Source: Emticicia agri
Lineage (GTDB): Bacteria > Bacteroidota > Bacteroidia > Cytophagales > Spirosomataceae
Assembly (NCBI RefSeq): GCF_004168285.1
Contig: NZ_SEWF01000025.1
Coordinates: 1-64,000, forward strand
Direction: 5' to 3'
Length of the DNA stretch: 64,000 nt
In this document: positions 34,904-43,190 of the stretch, one piece after another
How the letters are laid out: each line of letters opens with the position of its first letter
Numbering within the stretch: the stretch's first letter is position 1
Made by a program: the position numbers and the translations under genes
Notes under the pieces: generated by a model
Database searches by the model: none
The model's input: the letters and a program-made list of their open reading frames with translations, nothing else
What the model was told of the DNA's origin: nothing

Positions 34904-35722
34904 ATGAAGACACTCCCCAGAATAGGTCATTGGTTTTATGCAATAACCATAGTAGTTTATGGCGTTCAACAATTATGGTATGGCAATTTCCGTTCAGTAC
35001 AATTGCCTGCCTGGCAATTGCATCTGCCACTACTCCCTGTATGGGCTTATCTTACCGGAATTGGACTAATTCTGACAGGTGTGGCTATTGTAGCTGGTAT
35101 AAAAGCCAAAGAAACCTTTTTACTATTGGGTTGTATCTTCCTGTTGTTGTTCTTATTTGTGCAGATTCCTTATGAAATTTTTGGTAACCCTAACAGCAGC
35201 CTGCATCTGGGTGTTTGGACCAACGCTTTAAAAGGACTTGCTTTGGCCGGAGGTGCGTTTGTTATGGCAGGTTCATTTACTGAAAATGATTCACAACAAT
35301 CGTCTTTAATCAAGTTTGCAGAAAAGCTCATTCCTTTTGGACCTCTATTTTTTTCTATAACAATGATTAGTTTCGGGATTGCGCATTTTTTGTATGCAGA
35401 GGGGGTGTCGACTCTTGTCCCACCCTCTTTTCCCGACCCTGTTTTCTGGACATATCTGAGTGGCGTGGTATTAATCAGTTCCGGTATGGCCATTACTTTA
35501 AAAATAAGACGTGGTGCTATTGCAATGTTATTCAGTATTGCTTTATTACTCTGGGTAATTGTATTGCATATTCCAAGAGCTATTCAGGAACCATCTGCTT
35601 TACGGGGGAATGAGGTATCAAGTTGTTTTGATGCATTGGCATTTTGTGGAATTGCCTTAGTAATTTCATTACCAACATTGAAAGCCGATTTGGCTGAGAT
35701 TTTTGAGACTCGCTCACGCTGA
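34904..35722 (+). CDS. DoxX-like multi-pass membrane protein, internally duplicated
   Basis: 272 residues, seven or eight helices. The two halves look related: WFYAITIVVYGVQQLWYGNF...LPVWAYLTGIGLILTGVAIVAGIKA and LFFSITMISFGIAHFLYAEG...DPVFWTYLSGVVLISSGMAITLKIRR, consistent with a duplicated four-helix DoxX/DoxD-type unit. Function unknown. It precedes the fibre-gene cluster, but these have their own promoters. Confidence 0.7.
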   Translation: MKTLPRIGHWFYAITIVVYGVQQLWYGNFRSVQLPAWQLHLPLLPVWAYLTGIGLILTGVAIVAGIKAKETFLLLGCIFLLLFLFVQIPYEIFGNPNSSLHLGVWTNALKGLALAGGAFVMAGSFTENDSQQSSLIKFAEKLIPFGPLFFSITMISFGIAHFLYAEGVSTLVPPSFPDPVFWTYLSGVVLISSGMAITLKIRRGAIAMLFSIALLLWVIVLHIPRAIQEPSALRGNEVSSCFDALAFCGIALVISLPTLKADLAEIFETRSR

Positions 35723-35746
35723 TTAAATTTAATTAGCAAAGGGATA

Positions 35747-35797
35747 AATATCACGGCAAACCGTGATTGATTCTTGTTTCTTTTCATGGCACATTTG
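35747..35797 (+). promoter_or_regulatory. Palindromic operator and promoter P1 of the fibre regulon
   Basis: A 24-bp block (35747-35770), identical in all four sites, contains ATCACGG-N4-CCGTGAT (35750-35767). The last T begins a TTG (35767-35769), and exactly 20 nt later comes a CACATTTG box (35790-35797), fitting a Bacteroidota -33/-7 promoter with variation at the first T of TAnnTTTG. A regulator bound here would touch the -33 element. Confidence 0.8.
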
Positions 35798-35810
35798 CAT
35801 AAAAATGTCC

Positions 35811-36671
35811 ATGAAGAAATTTGTCCTATTACTTATCATCTTCATTCCGCTTATTAGTCTTGCGCAATCGGGTATAATACTCCCTAATAGTATCGACTTA
35901 CCAAAAGTAACTGCTTTAGCTACTTGCGGTATTACCGAAAAAGGAAAAATGGTTTATCGTATCACTGACAACAAAGCTTATTATTGCAATGGTACAGCCT
36001 GGCAGGAAATGACAGGTGGTGGTTTTAATTTGCCTTATTCAGGTACAGGTACTAATACTGATGTACCGCTATTCAGAATAATTAATAATACAGGTACAGC
36101 CATCTGGGCCGAAGGTGATAACGGGTATGGAATATATGCCCAAAGCAATAATACGGGTTTAAGAGGTGTAAGTATAGATAGATATGCTGTACATGGTACC
36201 AGTACATATGACATTGCAATACTGGGAGTATCTTCATTATCTCATGGAGTATTCGGGACCTCCAATGGTGTTAACGGTTATGGCATCTATGGCACAGGAA
36301 TTAATGGTCGGGCAGGTTATTTTGATGGAAATCTGAAAGTTGCAAATGATTTAATAGTTAATGAAGACAAAGGGATTATTCAAAATTCAAGTAGTACTCA
36401 ACTAAAACATTATAGCCGTAAAGTAACTTTTAACCATACCATTGCTCCTTTTTCTACACTTATTTCGGATGACATCCCGATAGCTACTTTTTCGGCAAAA
36501 CCTGTGGTATATATTGGTGATATTGAAAATCAATTGAATGATTATTATAAGATTATACTCTCTATCGTATCGGTAGATGAAAACTCTATTAGAATCAGGC
36601 TATACAATTCAAGCAATACAGAAAGTACTTTTACAGCTACATGGAATATAATAGCTGTTGGCCCTAAATAG
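35811..36671 (+). CDS. Exported fibre-like protein with GVxGxS repeats and lectin-like C-terminus (1)
   Basis: The start MKKFVLLL at 35811 is chosen by alignment to the 47973 gene; an ATG two codons upstream (35805) is equally in frame. About 286 residues: signal peptide (ISLAQ), an N-terminal module with two conserved Cys (ATC..EKGKMV...NKAYYCNGTAWQEMTGGGF), then five 10-residue GVxGxS-type repeats (about 115-170), a junction with GYFDGN and DKGIIQNSS, and a C-terminal beta-domain (PVVYIGDIEN..YYKIILSIVSV..IRIRLYN..TWNIIAVGPK) resembling H-type lectins. The lectin match is inferred from pattern, not from a search. Confidence 0.75.
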   Translation: MKKFVLLLIIFIPLISLAQSGIILPNSIDLPKVTALATCGITEKGKMVYRITDNKAYYCNGTAWQEMTGGGFNLPYSGTGTNTDVPLFRIINNTGTAIWAEGDNGYGIYAQSNNTGLRGVSIDRYAVHGTSTYDIAILGVSSLSHGVFGTSNGVNGYGIYGTGINGRAGYFDGNLKVANDLIVNEDKGIIQNSSSTQLKHYSRKVTFNHTIAPFSTLISDDIPIATFSAKPVVYIGDIENQLNDYYKIILSIVSVDENSIRIRLYNSSNTESTFTATWNIIAVGPK

Positions 36672-36696
36672 GCCGAAAATTGTATCCTGAACTCAA

Positions 36697-36747
36697 AATA
36701 TCACGGCAAACCGTGATTGATTTCGGTTGCTTTTCATGAGACATTTG
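36697..36747 (+). promoter_or_regulatory. Palindromic operator and promoter P2 of the fibre regulon
   Basis: Same 24-bp block (36697-36720), TTG at 36717-36719 and, after exactly 20 nt, GACATTTG at 36740-36747. About 60 bp around it are nearly identical to P1, including the start codons, as expected from tandem duplication. Confidence 0.8.
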
Positions 36748-36760
36748 TAAAAAAATGTCC

Positions 36761-37960
36761 ATGAAGAAATTTATCCTACTATATATCACAGCTCTTCCTT
36801 TGATAAGTCTGGCACAATCGGGTGTAATGCTTCCTAATAGTATCGACTTACCAAAAGTAACTTCCTTAGCCACTTGTACTAATCCCGAAAAGGGCAGAAT
36901 GGTGTTTAATACAACCGACAACAAAGCCTACTACTGTAATGGTACCACCTGGCAGGAAATGACTGGCGGAGGTTTTTCAATCCCCTACTCAGCTACACAA
37001 AATTCTAACTCAAGCCTTTTGCGAATCGTTAATGAGGGTAATGGAAGGGCTATTTCAGGCGAGTCGATGGGCACTTCTTTGGCTATTGGTGTGCAGGCAA
37101 TTACGGGTAATACCAATCCTGACTTCCCTACGTATGCATTATTTGCCCAGAATTACAGTACTAACGAAAAAGGAGCAGGCGTATATGCCCGACACGATGG
37201 TACAGGTATAGGAGTCTGGGGTGCATCGGTAGGAGGTGCTGGTGTAAAAGGTGAGGCATTTCCGGTAGGTTTGGGTGGTACAGGTAATGGGGTAGGGGTA
37301 TGGGCTGAAAGCACTTCAGGTTCAGCCTTATATGCCAAAAGTACCAGTGGAACGGGTGCCAATGCTATCAGTACAAGCGGGTACGGCGTAAGAGGCCGAA
37401 GCGAAAGTAATGTAGGTGTCAGAGGAGAATCACTTGAGAACTATGGCGTACATGGTCTCTCAACATCAGGTTATGGGGTGCTTGGTTCTTCACAACAACA
37501 GGTAGGAGTATTGGGTCAAAGTAATGGTAGTCATGGTGTATATGGAAATGCTAACAATACTACAGGATACGGCGTTTTTGGAATCGGTACCAATGGCAGG
37601 GCTGGTTATTTTGCAGGCAATGTGATTGTTTCTAACGAATTATTGGTAAGTACCAATAAAGGCCTCCTTCAGAATACAAGTAGCACCCAACTAAAATATG
37701 ATGATGGTAAGGTAGTCTTTGGGGATACGCTGGATGCCTTTTCTACTTCAATTTCACCAGTAATTTATCTTTCCACTTATCCTTCAAACCCTGTAGTATA
37801 TATTGCTAATGTCGAAAATACTACAGGCGCTTATTATAAAGTTATTGTTTCTGTTGTAGGGGTAACTACCAATTCTTTCCGGCTCAGATTTTACAATGCC
37901 AGTAACGCAACAATTGAATTTACCGGCACCTGGAATTTCGTAGTTATCGGCCCTAAGTAG
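36761..37960 (+). CDS. Exported fibre-like protein with expanded repeats and lectin-like C-terminus (2)
   Basis: About 399 residues (start MKKFILLY; alternative ATG 36755). Same plan as its upstream paralog: signal peptide, two-Cys module (CTNPEKGRMVF..NKAYYCNGTTWQEMT), then a longer repeat zone (about 140-283) in nearly perfect 10-residue register: GVRGRSESNV, GVRGESLENY, GVHGLSTSGY, GVLGSSQQQV, GVLGQSNGSH, GVYGNANNTT. The junction NKGLLQNTSSTQLK follows and the end is a lectin-like domain (NPVVYIANVENTTGAYYKV..FRLRFYN..WNFVVIGPK). The repeat number exceeds the paralogs, suggesting expansion by recombination. Probably a trimeric beta-helical stalk. Confidence 0.75.
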   Translation: MKKFILLYITALPLISLAQSGVMLPNSIDLPKVTSLATCTNPEKGRMVFNTTDNKAYYCNGTTWQEMTGGGFSIPYSATQNSNSSLLRIVNEGNGRAISGESMGTSLAIGVQAITGNTNPDFPTYALFAQNYSTNEKGAGVYARHDGTGIGVWGASVGGAGVKGEAFPVGLGGTGNGVGVWAESTSGSALYAKSTSGTGANAISTSGYGVRGRSESNVGVRGESLENYGVHGLSTSGYGVLGSSQQQVGVLGQSNGSHGVYGNANNTTGYGVFGIGTNGRAGYFAGNVIVSNELLVSTNKGLLQNTSSTQLKYDDGKVVFGDTLDAFSTSISPVIYLSTYPSNPVVYIANVENTTGAYYKVIVSVVGVTTNSFRLRFYNASNATIEFTGTWNFVVIGPK

Positions 37961-37983
37961 CCTATAAATTTACAATAACCCCA

Positions 37984-38034
37984 AATATCACGGCAAACCG
38001 TGATTGATTCTGGTTTATTTTCATTGGAGATTTG
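37984..38034 (+). promoter_or_regulatory. Palindromic operator and promoter P3 of the fibre regulon
   Basis: Identical 24-bp block (37984-38007) with TTG at 38004-38006 and GAGATTTG at 38027-38034, again 20 nt apart. It drives the 38049 gene and probably the 39191 gene, 2 nt downstream of it. Confidence 0.8.
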
Positions 38035-38048
38035 CAATAAAAATGTCC

Positions 38049-39188
38049 ATGAAACAACTATTCACTCTACTTTGCTACAGTTTCTGTAGCTTGCCCCTCA
38101 TTGGGCAAAGTGTCACTATCTCGCCAACATCAACATCAGCCATTATTCAGTCAAGCAGTACGACCAGTGGCTTTCTACCTCCCCGTATGTCAAAATCCCA
38201 ACGAGAGGCCATTGTCAATCCCGTAAATGGTTTGCTGGTTTTTCAGAATACAAGCAATGTTGATAGCCCACCTGGTTACTATTGGTACAATGGTGCTTAC
38301 TGGCGCCGCCTGGTTGAAGCCAATGAGTTGAGTTGGAATGTCAACAACAATAATCAATCAAGTGCAGTTTCGGGCAATGTGGGTATTGGTACAGCCGCCC
38401 CCGGCGATAAGCTACATATACGCACTTCCACTTCATCAGCAGGCATTACTTTTGAGGGTGTCAACCCTACTTTCCAATTCAGACAACAAGGGGCAGCGAC
38501 AGCGGCTTATACCGATAAAGGGTTTATCCAATTGGCTGATAACGACCTGAGAATCGGTGTCAATAGCAGCAATACAACCGGAAAGTTCATTATCCGTACA
38601 CATGGAGCCGACCAGATAGAGGTTGATGGAAGTGGCGGTGGAGGTAGAATGTTTTTTAATTATAATGGTACTAATGTAGGGTCTATTTCTCCTTCCTCCT
38701 CAGGCAATCTTCATATATCTACCCCTGGTACCTCTTCTGATTTTGTTGGTTTGAATGGTGCTTTATTTGCCACTTATGGTGGACGAGTAGGTATTGGCAT
38801 CTCAGACCCTCAGGAAAGATTAGATGTACAAGGCAATCTGAAACTATTGGGTAGCATTGCTATGGCAGGCGAAATCACCAAGACTAATGTGGCAGAAGGA
38901 AGTTTTCTGCCGCTCTGTTATGGCAGAGTGGGTTTTAGTGGCGATCGTCAATCGGGGTCAAGCAACTTTACTTCTGATAATCCATCAACAGGCAGATACA
39001 AAATCTATAATGTCAGCATTAATTATAACTCTACCATTATCGTAACCCTTAATAGTAGCAATGCACAGATAATAGCCTCAGCAGGTTGTGGCGATGGCGA
39101 CTGTACCGTTTACCTGAAAGATGGTTTTAGTAACGAAAATCGATTTGACCCCATTAATCAGGCTTTTTACTTTGTCATTTACAGATAA
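38049..39188 (+). CDS. Exported fibre-like protein with NVGIG motifs, different C-terminal domain
   Basis: About 379 residues (MKQLFTLL; alternative ATG 38043). Signal peptide (PLIGQ), then the common Bacteroidota head FLPPRMSKSQREAIVNPVNGLLVFQNTSN..GYYWYNGAYWRRL. Tail-fibre-type motifs follow: GNVGIGTAAPGDKLHIRT and GRVGIGISDPQERLDVQGNL. The C-terminal ~100 residues (NPSTGRYKIYNVSINYNSTIIVTLN..CGDGDCTVYLKDGF..FVIYR) differ from the lectin-like ends of its neighbours. It is the first gene of a two-gene unit with the 39191 paralog under P3, so the two products may form one appendage. Confidence 0.7.
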   Translation: MKQLFTLLCYSFCSLPLIGQSVTISPTSTSAIIQSSSTTSGFLPPRMSKSQREAIVNPVNGLLVFQNTSNVDSPPGYYWYNGAYWRRLVEANELSWNVNNNNQSSAVSGNVGIGTAAPGDKLHIRTSTSSAGITFEGVNPTFQFRQQGAATAAYTDKGFIQLADNDLRIGVNSSNTTGKFIIRTHGADQIEVDGSGGGGRMFFNYNGTNVGSISPSSSGNLHISTPGTSSDFVGLNGALFATYGGRVGIGISDPQERLDVQGNLKLLGSIAMAGEITKTNVAEGSFLPLCYGRVGFSGDRQSGSSNFTSDNPSTGRYKIYNVSINYNSTIIVTLNSSNAQIIASAGCGDGDCTVYLKDGFSNENRFDPINQAFYFVIYR

Positions 39189-39190
39189 CC

Positions 39191-40087
39191 ATGAAAAAAC
39201 TAATCCTTCTACTCTGTTTTACTGCTCCATTGTGGAGTATAGCGCAATCGGCTACAATTTTGCCTAATAGCCTTAGCGTGCCAAAGGTTTCTTCAATGCC
39301 TACCTGCAATACCACCGAAAAAGGCACACAGGTATTAAATACTACCGACAATAAAATGTACTACTGCAATGGCACAAACTGGCAGGAAATGACAGGCGGA
39401 GGCTTTACCTTGCCTTATAGTGGCACAGTAAATGGTAATTCGACACTCTTATATTTGGAAAATACAGGTATTGGAAGAGTCATTCATGCTAAAAGCACAG
39501 ATTTTGGTGCGTTAAGAGGTGAAAGTGAGACAAATATTGGCGTTCATGGATCAAGTACATCGTATTATGGAGTCAATGGTACGAGCATCTCAAGCGTTGG
39601 AGTTCGTGGTTCAAGCGCTTCAGGAACTGGAGTCTATGGCATAAGTACAACAGGCTATGGAGGCTATTTTTCTGCTTCCGGCAATCAACCTACACTTTAT
39701 GTTTATACTTCTCAAGGTGAAGCAGCCGATTTCAGAGGAAATGTCAAAATAAGAGATGAGCTGATTGTTGATGATAATAAAGGGATTGTAAGAAGTAGTA
39801 ATAGTGAACAACAAAAAATAGTAAAAGGAACCATTCATTTTCTTGCAAGTAATTTAGCAGTGGGAGCCTACGTAGAGGGCACCTATAATTACGAGAATTT
39901 TGGTGACACACCAATAGTAACAGTTGGACAAATCCAGAATGTCAATTCTACAGGCGAATGGTATAAAGTTATGGTCATTCCTATGAATGTCACTTCAGCA
40001 CTCTGTACTTTCAGATTAGTGAATGTAGGCAACAATGCTATTACCTTCAATGCTTACTGGAGCATTTTAATTGTGGGACCTGAATGA
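39191..40087 (+). CDS. Exported fibre-like protein with GVxGxS repeats and lectin-like C-terminus (3)
   Basis: 298 residues; the start MKKLILLL lies 2 nt after the previous stop, so it is co-transcribed. Signal peptide (WSIAQ), two-Cys module (PTCNTTEKGTQV..NKMYYCNGTNWQEMTGGGF), five GVxGxS repeats (GVHGSSTSYY, GVNGTSISSV, GVRGSSASGT, GVYGISTTGY), junction DNKGIVRSSNSEQQK and a lectin-like end (TPIVTVGQIQNVN..WYKVMVIPMNVTS..FRLVNVG..YWSILIVGPE). It has no palindrome of its own. Confidence 0.75.
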   Translation: MKKLILLLCFTAPLWSIAQSATILPNSLSVPKVSSMPTCNTTEKGTQVLNTTDNKMYYCNGTNWQEMTGGGFTLPYSGTVNGNSTLLYLENTGIGRVIHAKSTDFGALRGESETNIGVHGSSTSYYGVNGTSISSVGVRGSSASGTGVYGISTTGYGGYFSASGNQPTLYVYTSQGEAADFRGNVKIRDELIVDDNKGIVRSSNSEQQKIVKGTIHFLASNLAVGAYVEGTYNYENFGDTPIVTVGQIQNVNSTGEWYKVMVIPMNVTSALCTFRLVNVGNNAITFNAYWSILIVGPE

Positions 40088-40105
40088 AACTCTAATCGCA
40101 TCATA

Positions 40106-40492
40106 TTACTCAATCCCTTCAACCAACAGTGCGTGTCCCTGCTTGTCATAGTAGCTAATGGTCATTTTGTTGGTATCAAACGCCCATTTTTCGATACCAC
40201 TGTCGGCTAAGCCTTGCGACATTTCAAAATAGTCGGTTTTACCCTGCTCATGCAGACTCAGATGTTTTAGCATGCTCTTGCGACTGCTTTTGTCAGCAAT
40301 CGTGAATATCTTATGCGTCGGAGGAGAAACTATTTTCTGATTATGCTTTCCAAAATATTCTGAATGTCCGTCAGCGATGAACGAGTAGTAGTTCTCTACA
40401 CCAATGGCATTCAATGCCTTTAAATATTCAGGCAACGATGCCTGTTTACCAAGGCGTTTATGTATATCGTTTATCTGGTCAAGTGTGAACAT
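40106..40492 (-). CDS. DUF1398 family protein
   Basis: 128 residues, cytoplasmic. DUF1398 (YbcV-like) features: LPEYLKALNAIGVENYYSFIADGHSEYFG, then HKIFTIADKSSRKSMLKHLSLHEQGKTDYFEMSQGLADSGIEKWAFDTNKMTISYYDKQGHALLVE. Function unknown. It starts 3 nt after the beta-propeller lipoprotein gene, so it is probably co-transcribed with it. Confidence 0.85.
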   Translation of the reverse strand: MFTLDQINDIHKRLGKQASLPEYLKALNAIGVENYYSFIADGHSEYFGKHNQKIVSPPTHKIFTIADKSSRKSMLKHLSLHEQGKTDYFEMSQGLADSGIEKWAFDTNKMTISYYDKQGHALLVEGIE

Positions 40493-40495
40493 GGT

Positions 40496-41419
40496 TTAAT
40501 CAATCTTATACTTCAATAAAACAAGCGATTCCAATTTATTTTTATCTATTATCGCATTGGTACTATCATTAAAATTATCCAATTGTACATTTTTAATAAA
40601 GTAGATAGAATCTCCTGCAATATCAAAAGTAGTCGGCGATTTATAGGTTTTATCAAATAAGATAATTGCCTTTTTACTGGTAATTTCAGTACCATCTTCA
40701 TTCAGATAATATCTGAACACTCCTTCTTCCACTATCCCTATTAAACTATTTTGATAAAACTTCATGGCATCAATTCCGGAATAATCTTTATCAGGCTGAT
40801 TGAGGATTTTTTTCGTCAATAAATCCACCACTCTGATTCCTTTTGCGGAAGCTAAATAAAGCTTCGTATGATCATCCGAAATAGCTATTCCGTTAGAATT
40901 TGCTACTTCTTCTGTATCCAGATAAACTTCCAGTTTACTATTTGGTCTCTGTATCTTATAAATCCGATTACTTTCTGAATCTGTGATAAAAATTTCATTA
41001 CGCTTGCTCACAGCCAAATCATTCAGATAAGCATAAGGCGGAATACTGATTTTGTATTGCGCAATTAATTGTTGGGTTTTTATATTTAATAATAATAAAA
41101 CAGAGGTATTATTCTGTTTTGGCAAGCCATTACTCAAGGCATATAAAGTATCGCCTTTGATAGTCATTCCGAATCCGGCTTGATATTCATACTGATTACT
41201 TGCAATAAAATCCTTGGCATTATTGCCATCAACTCTGGCTCTTACAATCTTGTTTTTTCTAAGGCTACTTAAATAGAATCTTCCTGATTTTGCATCAACG
41301 GCAATGCCCTCGGGTATTAAGTCTTTTTCAAAGGTTAGATTTACTGTTTCAGATATTGGATTATTGCAGCTTGTTAAGGCCAAGGTTGTAAGCAATAGTA
41401 GGGTTAGTTTTGGTAACAT
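40496..41419 (-). CDS. Lipoprotein SMP-30/gluconolactonase-like beta-propeller
   Basis: 307 residues with lipobox LALTSCN. A six-bladed propeller is suggested by repeated strands: IPEGIAVDAKSGRFYLSSLRKNKIVR, YLNDLAVSKRNEIFITDSESNRIYKI and NSNGIAISDDHTKLYLASAKGIRVVDL. It fits SMP-30/strictosidine synthase-like lactonases, but a full set of metal ligands was not confirmed. Periplasmic or outer-membrane bound. First gene of a two-gene unit with DUF1398. Confidence 0.75.
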   Translation of the reverse strand: MLPKLTLLLLTTLALTSCNNPISETVNLTFEKDLIPEGIAVDAKSGRFYLSSLRKNKIVRARVDGNNAKDFIASNQYEYQAGFGMTIKGDTLYALSNGLPKQNNTSVLLLLNIKTQQLIAQYKISIPPYAYLNDLAVSKRNEIFITDSESNRIYKIQRPNSKLEVYLDTEEVANSNGIAISDDHTKLYLASAKGIRVVDLLTKKILNQPDKDYSGIDAMKFYQNSLIGIVEEGVFRYYLNEDGTEITSKKAIILFDKTYKSPTTFDIAGDSIYFIKNVQLDNFNDSTNAIIDKNKLESLVLLKYKID

Positions 41420-41561
41420 TTGATGGTAAAGGTTATAACTACAGTTTATAGAATATATAGCAGTGAGATGTTTAGCTTATCATGATGGCTACAGTTTTCC
41501 GGCTTCGAGAGAGATTGTCTATATATATTTTTGCAAATACTTTTATTGGCTGAATGTGCTT

Positions 41562-42932
41562 TTATTTGTCTCTTAAATATTTATCAATTAGCAATATAGC
41601 ATCTTTGTCATTTGGATGTGGGGCAGAACTTGTTATTAGGACTCCATTTTTGTCAAGCAGGGCATAACGTGGAAACCCCTGGTCAATGCCAAATTTTTCA
41701 TCAAAGTATTTTTCATCTTCTTTTTCGGCTTTTACGTGCATGCCCGTTAATTTTTTATCCTTAATGGCTTTTAACCATTTTTCTTTTGTGTCATAAAAGT
41801 CAATAAAAAGAAACGTCACATCTTTACCTTTATATTTTTGTTGCAGCTTTGAGGAGTTAGGCATCTGAGTTAAACAAGCTTTACACCAACTACCCCAAAA
41901 ATCAATATAAACTACCTTGCCTCTGGTAGATTTAATGTTAAATTGCTTTCCTGATGCGTCTTTCAAAACAAAGTCGGGAACTGAAAAAGCGTTTTTATTT
42001 TTCTTGTCCCACTTCTTTTGTATTACATCAATGTATTTAGATTTGGGGAACTCTTTTTTATAGTTTTTAAATTGCAATTCCACGAATTGCGGCAAATTAA
42101 AATAGTTAATCAGGAAAATTAAATTTTCACCCTTTATCCTTTCTTTTGTTGAAGGGTGGTTAATTAATAATGAGTCTATAATTTCGTACTCTGTTCGGCT
42201 ATATTTTTCTCTATCCGGATAATCATTGAATAGATTAAGCCGTTTTGTTGCGGTATAGCCAATATAATCTACCAGAGAATTTCTATAAAAATCGCTTAAA
42301 CAGTTATCGTCTAAAAGCTCAAATTTATTCCAGAAATCATAGTAATCTGATGGAATTTCTTCCTTTTTAATCTTTCTTTGTCCAAAGATATTCTGTAATA
42401 TATATTGGTTTTTATTAAAGTTTGAAAAATGTGTTATTTCTCCTTTGCAGTAAGAAGAAAACATTTTTGAAATCTGGTTAGCATTAAAACTGATTTTGTA
42501 TAAATCCCATCTTTTTTGTTCTATGCTGTCAAGGTGGGCTATTTGTTGCAGGGGAGCAAATTTGTCAACAGTTACGGTTGGCGAAACAGCCCTTGGTGTC
42601 ATCATTCCAGCTTGGAATAAAAAATTATTCTGCTTAGCCGCTTGTCCCGAAAAAAGAAATTCATTTCTATTTGTTTCCTCTATTTTTAAAGTTGTATTAG
42701 GTATTACCCAAAGCCTGAGAAATTGATTTGAAATAAAAAGTATGACAGGTTGTTCGGTATCTAATTGAAATGAGGAAGAGAAATCCCCGCTTACATCTGT
42801 CTTACCTGTCCCTAAAATTTCTCCTTGAAAATCATTTAAGGAAGACTGATTAAAAACTATTCTAAAGTCCGTTGATGGCCATGACTTAAAACTACCTTTT
42901 ATGATTGTCTGCCCGGAAGCATTTATGAACAA
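41562..42932 (-). CDS. TlpA-like thioredoxin-fold protein with DUF4369 domain, 5' frame disrupted
   Basis: From the first possible start in frame (TTG at 42932) the product is 456 residues: a DUF4369-like beta region (about 8-110), a helical middle and a C-terminal thioredoxin domain (about 315-455) with VYIDFWGSWCKACLTQMPNSSKL (CKAC, 350-353). No signal peptide is in this frame. However, an ATG at 42972 in another frame encodes MSKFILLFLTSSL, and one base away it would join LLFINASGQ in this frame to make a complete signal peptide. So either the gene carries a one-base frameshift or the sequence has an error. Family members work in periplasmic thiol redox. Confidence 0.75.
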   Translation of the reverse strand: MFINASGQTIIKGSFKSWPSTDFRIVFNQSSLNDFQGEILGTGKTDVSGDFSSSFQLDTEQPVILFISNQFLRLWVIPNTTLKIEETNRNEFLFSGQAAKQNNFLFQAGMMTPRAVSPTVTVDKFAPLQQIAHLDSIEQKRWDLYKISFNANQISKMFSSYCKGEITHFSNFNKNQYILQNIFGQRKIKKEEIPSDYYDFWNKFELLDDNCLSDFYRNSLVDYIGYTATKRLNLFNDYPDREKYSRTEYEIIDSLLINHPSTKERIKGENLIFLINYFNLPQFVELQFKNYKKEFPKSKYIDVIQKKWDKKNKNAFSVPDFVLKDASGKQFNIKSTRGKVVYIDFWGSWCKACLTQMPNSSKLQQKYKGKDVTFLFIDFYDTKEKWLKAIKDKKLTGMHVKAEKEDEKYFDEKFGIDQGFPRYALLDKNGVLITSSAPHPNDKDAILLIDKYLRDK

Positions 42933-43190
42933 TAAGGCTGCTTGTCAGAAATAATAAAATGAATTTAGACATTTTGTAGAAGTTTGAAGATGTAACATTG
43001 CTGCCAATTCTTTAATAGCTGTAAACTTGTGGATATATTGCAAAAATAAAAAATCGAATCAGTTAAAAAATGTTAATCACATATAGAAACACTATTGCAG
43101 ATTTCTAACTGTGGCACAGCTAATGCACTTTTAACTTGCCTCTTTCCTATTATTTTGCTTATTTAGGGCTTCTTAAACCTCAACAAACTT

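Noticed and set aside
37175-37604. CRISPR-like array from regular 30-bp periodicity
   Set aside because: The repeats are coding decapeptide units without constant repeats and unique spacers.
35811-40087. Prophage tail-fibre region
   Set aside because: The motifs resemble tail fibres, but every protein has a Sec signal peptide and no structural, packaging or lysis phage genes are nearby.
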